Shown here piece by piece: positions 12,107 to 14,994 of a DNA stretch of 14,994 nt. Position 1 is the stretch's first letter. Each line of letters opens with the position of its first letter. Position numbers and translations under genes: made by a program. The DNA comes from Candidatus Desantisbacteria bacterium CG1_02_49_89 (lineage in GTDB: Bacteria > Desantisbacteria > UBA1551), in assembly GCA_001871075.1 (NCBI GenBank), contig MNUP01000018.1, forward strand, positions 1 through 14,994. The letters are read 5' to 3'. The notes beneath the pieces were generated by a model. It had not been told where the DNA came from. It was given only the letters and a program-made list of their open reading frames with translations, and ran no database searches.

Positions 12107-13658
12107 TCGCCAGGACTACCGTCCCTGTTTTAACAACCGGGACCGCGTAGCCTATCCTTACCTGATAAATGTATACACCGACAGGGGCAATTCTACCATA
12201 GCTGTCTTTGCCATCCCAGCCGATCTGCGCGAAACCGCTGCATTCCACATTTTCAGCGATCATTTTTATGAGAGACCCTTTCATATTATAGATCTTCGCT
12301 GTCACAGGAGCTGAAGGCTCAACACTCAGCATAAGTTTTGTTTCATCGCATTTCCCATCCCCGTTAGGCGAAAATGGATCGGGAAAAAACACTACTTTAT
12401 CTTTTACAACAAGCGCGCTGTTGTCTATGAAAAGAACGCTGAAATTACAGCAGAACAACTCCTCGTTCTGCAAGGTCCTGCCGCCCTCAAGCTTCAGGGT
12501 CGCGAAACCCTCTCCCAGGAAACCGCAGATCTGGGTTTCACCTGTTGTAAATACAGAACCTGCCCAGGTCCCGGTAGAACCGGGTATTGATAGCGTGCCG
12601 CCTGAACCCGAAACTATGGTCACTGTCGGGCTGTAACCGGTGTCAACCCCTATGTTAAACGCGTATTCAAAACTTATATTCTCCCCTGCCTTTACCTGGA
12701 AAGACGGCCTTGAGATCAGCGACTTTACAGGGGAACCTATATTCACCTCTTTCAGAAGGGGCGAAATAGAAGGACTGCTCGAATAGAGTATTGCCCTGTA
12801 CTGGAAATACCAGCCAGGAGGGTCCAGGACCTCGTCGCCGGAGGTATAATAGGTATCAGACCATTCTTCAGCAAGCACGTCAGCAGGAGTTGTCCCTGCC
12901 CTTGTATTGAAAACCACTGAGCATCCGGCAACAGTGTCCGCAACCCAGGAGATCCTGCCGAAAGTGGTCTTGCCGCCGCAGTCATACACACTCGAAAGAT
13001 ATATGCCTGCGCCCGTGAAAACACCTTTCATGAAAAATATGCCGTCCATCCATCCGTCACCCGAAGGATCGCTTGCGCCGTTCCACCAGGCTTGGTCAAT
13101 GCTTACTTTCGCGCAGTTTGAAGGAAGCTCATAGGTTGCTCCGGAACCGATGCCACCAACTGTGATAAAATAATAGACCCACCCGCTGCTTAAAGAAAAA
13201 TCCTGCAAATCTTTGTGCATAAACTCGGTGCCGCCGGAATCATACAGTATCAGGCGGAAGTAATAATCGCCTTTGGTTATGTCGCACTTAAGCCAGGCGC
13301 CAAGCGAATAAACCACTGAAGAGTTATTTTCTATCTCTATTATCGAACACCTTGCTCCCTGCGGATTGCCGCTTCCGCTGGCTGAGACCTTTGAGCTGAA
13401 ACTGCCGCTGTATCCCGCTGACTGGACAGAGCTGTTCTGGTTCCAGCCCTTGAACCCGTCCTCGAAATCACCGTTCTGGACAAGGTTGGGCGAGAGCGTG
13501 ATGCCGCCGGTTGTAAGGATCGCCGCGTTGAACGAACCCTGCCCGAATTCATCGTAGGTTTCGCGCAAAGGCAGGCCCTCGGCGAACGCCGTGTAACGTG
13601 TAACGTGTAACGTGAAAAACAGAAGCCCAAGAAGGAAATACTGACGTAATCTTTTCAT
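12102..13658 (-). CDS. Secreted protein with carbohydrate-binding-like and FlgD-Ig-like domains
   Basis: The 518-aa protein has a signal peptide (hydrophobic 8-16, cleavage near AFA 24-26). NLVQNGDFEDGFKGW (58-72) starts a CBM4/9-like beta sandwich running to about 215 (ending DGIFFMKG). Residues 220-410 form further beta-rich modules I cannot name. Residues 415-518 fit the FlgD Ig-like or gliding-motility-type C-terminal domain: DPFSPNGDGKCDE (427-439), AKIYNMKGSLIK, WDGKDSYGRIAPVGVYIYQV. In related proteins such C-termini help anchor or export the product; which applies here is not visible. The ATG has no good Shine-Dalgarno; the bases ahead of it are a CACGAAA array. Both gene ends touch repeat arrays. 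It probably binds glycans at the cell surface. Confidence 0.83.
   Translation of the reverse strand: MKRLRQYFLLGLLFFTLHVTRYTAFAEGLPLRETYDEFGQGSFNAAILTTGGITLSPNLVQNGDFEDGFKGWNQNSSVQSAGYSGSFSSKVSASGSGNPQGARCSIIEIENNSSVVYSLGAWLKCDITKGDYYFRLILYDSGGTEFMHKDLQDFSLSSGWVYYFITVGGIGSGATYELPSNCAKVSIDQAWWNGASDPSGDGWMDGIFFMKGVFTGAGIYLSSVYDCGGKTTFGRISWVADTVAGCSVVFNTRAGTTPADVLAEEWSDTYYTSGDEVLDPPGWYFQYRAILYSSSPSISPLLKEVNIGSPVKSLISRPSFQVKAGENISFEYAFNIGVDTGYSPTVTIVSGSGGTLSIPGSTGTWAGSVFTTGETQICGFLGEGFATLKLEGGRTLQNEELFCCNFSVLFIDNSALVVKDKVVFFPDPFSPNGDGKCDETKLMLSVEPSAPVTAKIYNMKGSLIKMIAENVECSGFAQIGWDGKDSYGRIAPVGVYIYQVRIGYAVPVVKTGTVVLAK
13591..13614. repeat. Heptamer array GTGTAAC in a signal-peptide region
   Basis: Three exact 7-bp units GTGTAAC (13591-13611) followed by GTG. 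On the gene strand they encode TLHVTRYT between the hydrophobic core and the cleavage site of the 518-aa protein. Confidence 0.85.
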
Positions 13659-13671
13659 TTCAATTTTTTAC

Positions 13672-13718
13672 CACGAAAGCACGAAGTCACGAAATTTAAC
13701 CACAGAGAACGCAGAGAA
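13672..13718. repeat. CACGAAA octamer array and CACAGAGAA nonamer pair
   Basis: CACGAAAG, CACGAAGT and CACGAAAT (13672-13695) run in 8-bp steps. CACAGAGAA and CGCAGAGAA (13701-13718) are two 9-bp units. The first array lies immediately upstream of the 518-aa gene start. Confidence 0.75.
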
Positions 13719-13733
13719 ATATCTTGGTTTTCA

Positions 13734-13761
13734 ACTTGATACTTGACACTTGACTCTTGAT
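13734..13761. repeat. Heptamer array ACTTGAC
   Basis: Units ACTTGAT, ACTTGAC, ACTTGAC and TCTTGAT in exact 7-bp steps, then ACTGAAA. Confidence 0.8.
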
Positions 13762-13798
13762 ACTGAAATCAACCACGGATTTATTAGGAACCAGAGGA

Positions 13799-13831
13799 GT
13801 AGCCCCTTTAGGGTCGTAAAACAACGGGGCT
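13799..13831 (+). repeat. GTAG element with AGCCCC/GGGGCT arms
   Basis: GTAG (13799-13802) leads into CCCCTTTAGGG, a short palindrome. AGCCCC (13801-13806) also pairs with GGGGCT (13826-13831) over a longer loop. The right arm is shared with the start of the split GGGTCTTCGA element. Confidence 0.5.
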
Positions 13832-13943
13832 CCCACCTTAATGATTGGCAGCTTGCCCGCCGTAGCATCCGCAACCTTTCCGCGAATAGCGGAGAGATAA
13901 GGTTGACGGAGTATCTGCGCAGGCGCGGGTCTTCGAGAAGCCC
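13826..13943. repeat. GGGTCTTCGA element, copy C, opened by a 77-bp insert
   Basis: The left part runs GGGGCTCCCACC to ATTGGC (13826-13849); the right part runs GGGTCTTCGAGAAGCCC (13927-13943). In the intact copy these parts are contiguous. The insert (13850-13926) contains a long hairpin: TCCG-CAACCTT pairs with AAGGTTG-A-CGGA, and TCCGC/GCGGA pair within it. Confidence 0.7.
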
Positions 13944-13949
13944 TGAGTT

Positions 13950-13973
13950 ACTCCGAAGGAGTCCCTTTGGGAC
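13950..13973. repeat. Two overlapping small palindromes
   Basis: ACTCC-GAA-GGAGT (13950-13962) and GTCCC-TTT-GGGAC (13961-13973) share two bases. Confidence 0.6.
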
Positions 13974-13984
13974 AAATTTCTTTA

Positions 13985-14007
13985 CGCAACCTAAAGGTTG
14001 CGGCTAC
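13985..14007 (-). repeat. GTAG palindrome, CGCAACCT arms
   Basis: CGCAACCT (13985-13992) pairs with AGGTTGCG (13995-14002) around AA; G and CTAC follow. The layout is that of 4724-4746, with compensating changes in both arms. Confidence 0.85.
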
Positions 14008-14011
14008 CTTT

Positions 14012-14033
14012 GGGCGGGCAAGCTCACCCCTAC
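14012..14033 (-). repeat. GTAG palindrome, decayed copy
   Basis: Same position pattern as 2227-2248, but the right arm reads GCTCACCC instead of GCCCGCCC, so two pairs are weakened or lost. Confidence 0.75.
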
Positions 14034-14069
14034 GCGTACGCAAAACTGAAGCCTTGCCCTACGAAAAAT

Positions 14070-14092
14070 GTGCGCCTAAGGCGCACCGCTAC
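14070..14092 (-). repeat. GTAG palindrome, GTGCGCC arms
   Basis: GTGCGCC (14070-14076) pairs with GGCGCAC (14080-14086) around TAA; CG and CTAC follow. The layout matches 3390-3411. Confidence 0.85.
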
Positions 14093-14095
14093 TTT

Positions 14096-14130
14096 GTAAA
14101 CTTGTAAACTCTGTAAACTATGTAAACTAT
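14096..14130. repeat. GTAAACT array overlapping a stop codon
   Basis: GTAAACTT (8 bp), then GTAAACTCT, GTAAACTAT and GTAAACTAT (9 bp each). The last unit contains the TAG stop (14127-14129) of the DUF11-type gene on the minus strand. Confidence 0.8.
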
Positions 14131-14882
14131 TTTACGCGGACTCGGAATCGCACGGCTTTTGTTTTGTTGATTCCGAGGGAGCTGAACTGCCAGCGCAGGC
14201 CCCTGATACTGGTCTCCGGCGCAGGGCTTCCCGCAATCCAGGAAACCAGGTCAGCGGTCCACGCCCAGGTGTCGCATACGCCTGTGTCTTCTATAGACAC
14301 AAAAACTGTTGGAGAGAATGTTGACGTGTTAAATACTTGAGTATCAAATAGGATCACGTTTGTCATTGTTTCCATACCGAGGTTGCTCAGCATGACCGTG
14401 TATTCAATGGTTTCGTCTGAATCAACAGCGACAAAATCGCCTGCCGCGCCTGTTTTCAGGTTTTTCTGCCCTGCCGTAATAAACATTACAGGCATATTGA
14501 CGGTTTCTGTCTGTGAAACGAAAAGACCGGCATCCGGCTGGGACACGGTTATGACAGGATTGCCGCCCTTATGATCTAAGTAATAACCTGACAGAAGTCC
14601 TGAACTGAATCTTGCGATCGTTATATCCTGCCAGACCGTGTTGCTAAGGGAAAACCGGCCAACCGGCGAACTGGTAGACAGGCAAACCATATCATTGAAT
14701 AAAACGTCTGTTTCGCCCCAGTAATCAGCGGCGGTAACAGAGAAAACGCCTGATTCCCTGTTGAACATTTCAAATGGAAGAGTGATGAATTCCAAAGAAG
14801 CCGCGCTTATGGTCTCGGTCTGGGCAGCCGGAAGCAGTCCCGCATCCGGGTTTTCCGCGCTGATAACAATACGTGCGCTCCC
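14127..14882 (-). CDS. Surface protein fragment with DUF11-like C-terminus
   Basis: The frame is open from 14945, but its first 21 codons are the shadow of the glycosidase-like sequence, so the real product is read from about 14882. It has two related segments, ARIVISAENPDAGLLPAAQT and PVITVSQPDAGLFVSQTETV, separated by a beta-rich stretch (SGVFSVTAADYWGETD, CLSTSSPVGRFSLS, GYYLDHKGGNP), so it looks like a repeat protein of the cell surface. The last 110 residues (DETIEYTVMLSNLGMETMTNVILFD, then SLGINKTKAVRFRVRVK) fit the DUF11 Ig-like domain found in bacterial surface and cell-wall proteins. It has no start or signal peptide of its own. The TAG stop lies in a repeat array. It is probably the 3' part of a longer gene, now joined to another. 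Confidence 0.6.
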   Translation of the reverse strand, partial: GSARIVISAENPDAGLLPAAQTETISAASLEFITLPFEMFNRESGVFSVTAADYWGETDVLFNDMVCLSTSSPVGRFSLSNTVWQDITIARFSSGLLSGYYLDHKGGNPVITVSQPDAGLFVSQTETVNMPVMFITAGQKNLKTGAAGDFVAVDSDETIEYTVMLSNLGMETMTNVILFDTQVFNTSTFSPTVFVSIEDTGVCDTWAWTADLVSWIAGSPAPETSIRGLRWQFSSLGINKTKAVRFRVRVK

Positions 14883-14994
14883 AGACCCAGATAGTTGTGG
14901 CGCCCTGCCCGTGGATCGCTCCCTGCCAGAGCACGTTCCTGACATGCGCGGGCGGTATATACCCGAAATCCCTGTCCATGATAAGGTGGTTTTC
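14869..14994 (-). pseudogene. Fragment of a glycosidase-like gene, cut by the window edge
   Basis: The minus strand enters the window in frame with ENHLIMDRDFGYIPPAHVRN and continues as VLWQGAIHGQGATTIWVWER, then TY. This reads like the barrel of a glycoside hydrolase in the GH42-type group, where a Glu-Asn-His strand end and an LWQGAIHGQGATTIW-type strand are typical. The match is from memory of the family style, not a search. After TY (about 14869) the frame gives CYQRGKPGC and then runs to a stop at 14770, which does not look like a continuation. A second, out-of-frame protein starts at the same place. Confidence 0.5.

Larger units (their letters stand above)
13659..14126. other. Gene-free spacer: arrays, GTAG palindromes and a nested element
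   Basis: The order is a CACGAAA array and a CACAGAG pair (13672-13718), a heptamer array (13734-13761), a GTAG palindrome (13799-13813), a split GGGTCTTCGA element (13826-13943), overlapping small palindromes (13950-13973), three GTAG palindromes (13985-14092) and an octamer/nonamer array ending in the next stop codon (14096-14130). No ORF with a plausible start was found and no promoter is clear. Confidence 0.7.

Noticed and set aside
14869-14882. Programmed frameshift joining the two proteins
   Set aside because: No slippery heptamer is present, and the two parts belong to unrelated protein types.

Overview
The window looks like a chromosomal segment of an uncultivated bacterium whose secreted proteins are rich in carbohydrate-binding modules. 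The style (multidomain secreted proteins with CBM9-like, jelly-roll, DUF11 and FlgD-Ig-like modules, and intergenic spaces packed with small palindromes and short tandem repeats) recalls candidate phyla such as Omnitrophota or Desantisbacteria. Nothing here fixes the taxonomy, so that is only an inference. No rRNA, tRNA or CRISPR array was seen. Every convincing protein gene is on the minus strand, so the window reads right to left.

Layout in transcription order. 14994-14127: the tail of a glycosidase-like gene is joined out of frame to a surface protein ending in a DUF11 domain. 13658-12102: a secreted protein with an N-terminal carbohydrate-binding-like domain and a C-terminal FlgD-Ig-like domain. 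11695-10541 and 10244-4794: two paralogous secreted proteins of 384 and 1816 aa. The larger carries extra modules, including a CBM9-like domain and a TIM-barrel-like region with possible catalytic Asp and Glu. 4643-3591: an ADP-ribosylglycohydrolase. 3265-2444: a DUF3800 protein. 2223-60: an AT-rich block with a HEPN-like gene split by an in-frame TGA, an HNH nuclease-like protein with a zinc ribbon, and an AlbA_2 (Schlafen-type) protein. That block differs in base composition from its surroundings and resembles a transferred defence-type cassette.

The spaces between genes are almost entirely repeats of three kinds. (1) Short palindromes preceded by GTAG on the gene strand, with different but self-complementary arms, like the REP elements mobilised by RAYT/TnpA-REP transposases. 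(2) Tandem arrays of 7-9 bp words, a different word in each array. (3) A longer element bounded by AGGCT/AGCCT-type arms and containing GGGTCTTCGA; one copy is split by another hairpin.

The repeats also enter genes. Two 7-bp arrays and one 9-bp pair encode part of the signal peptides of all three signal-peptide genes. Two GTAG palindromes encode a Pro/Gly-rich loop inside the CBM9-like domain of the large protein. Nearly every stop codon that ends a transcription unit lies in or against a repeat. A near-consensus plus-strand promoter at 2346-2374 precedes a potential three-way-junction RNA with a T-tract. These repeat-gene relations and the AT-rich cassette are the most interesting parts of the window.
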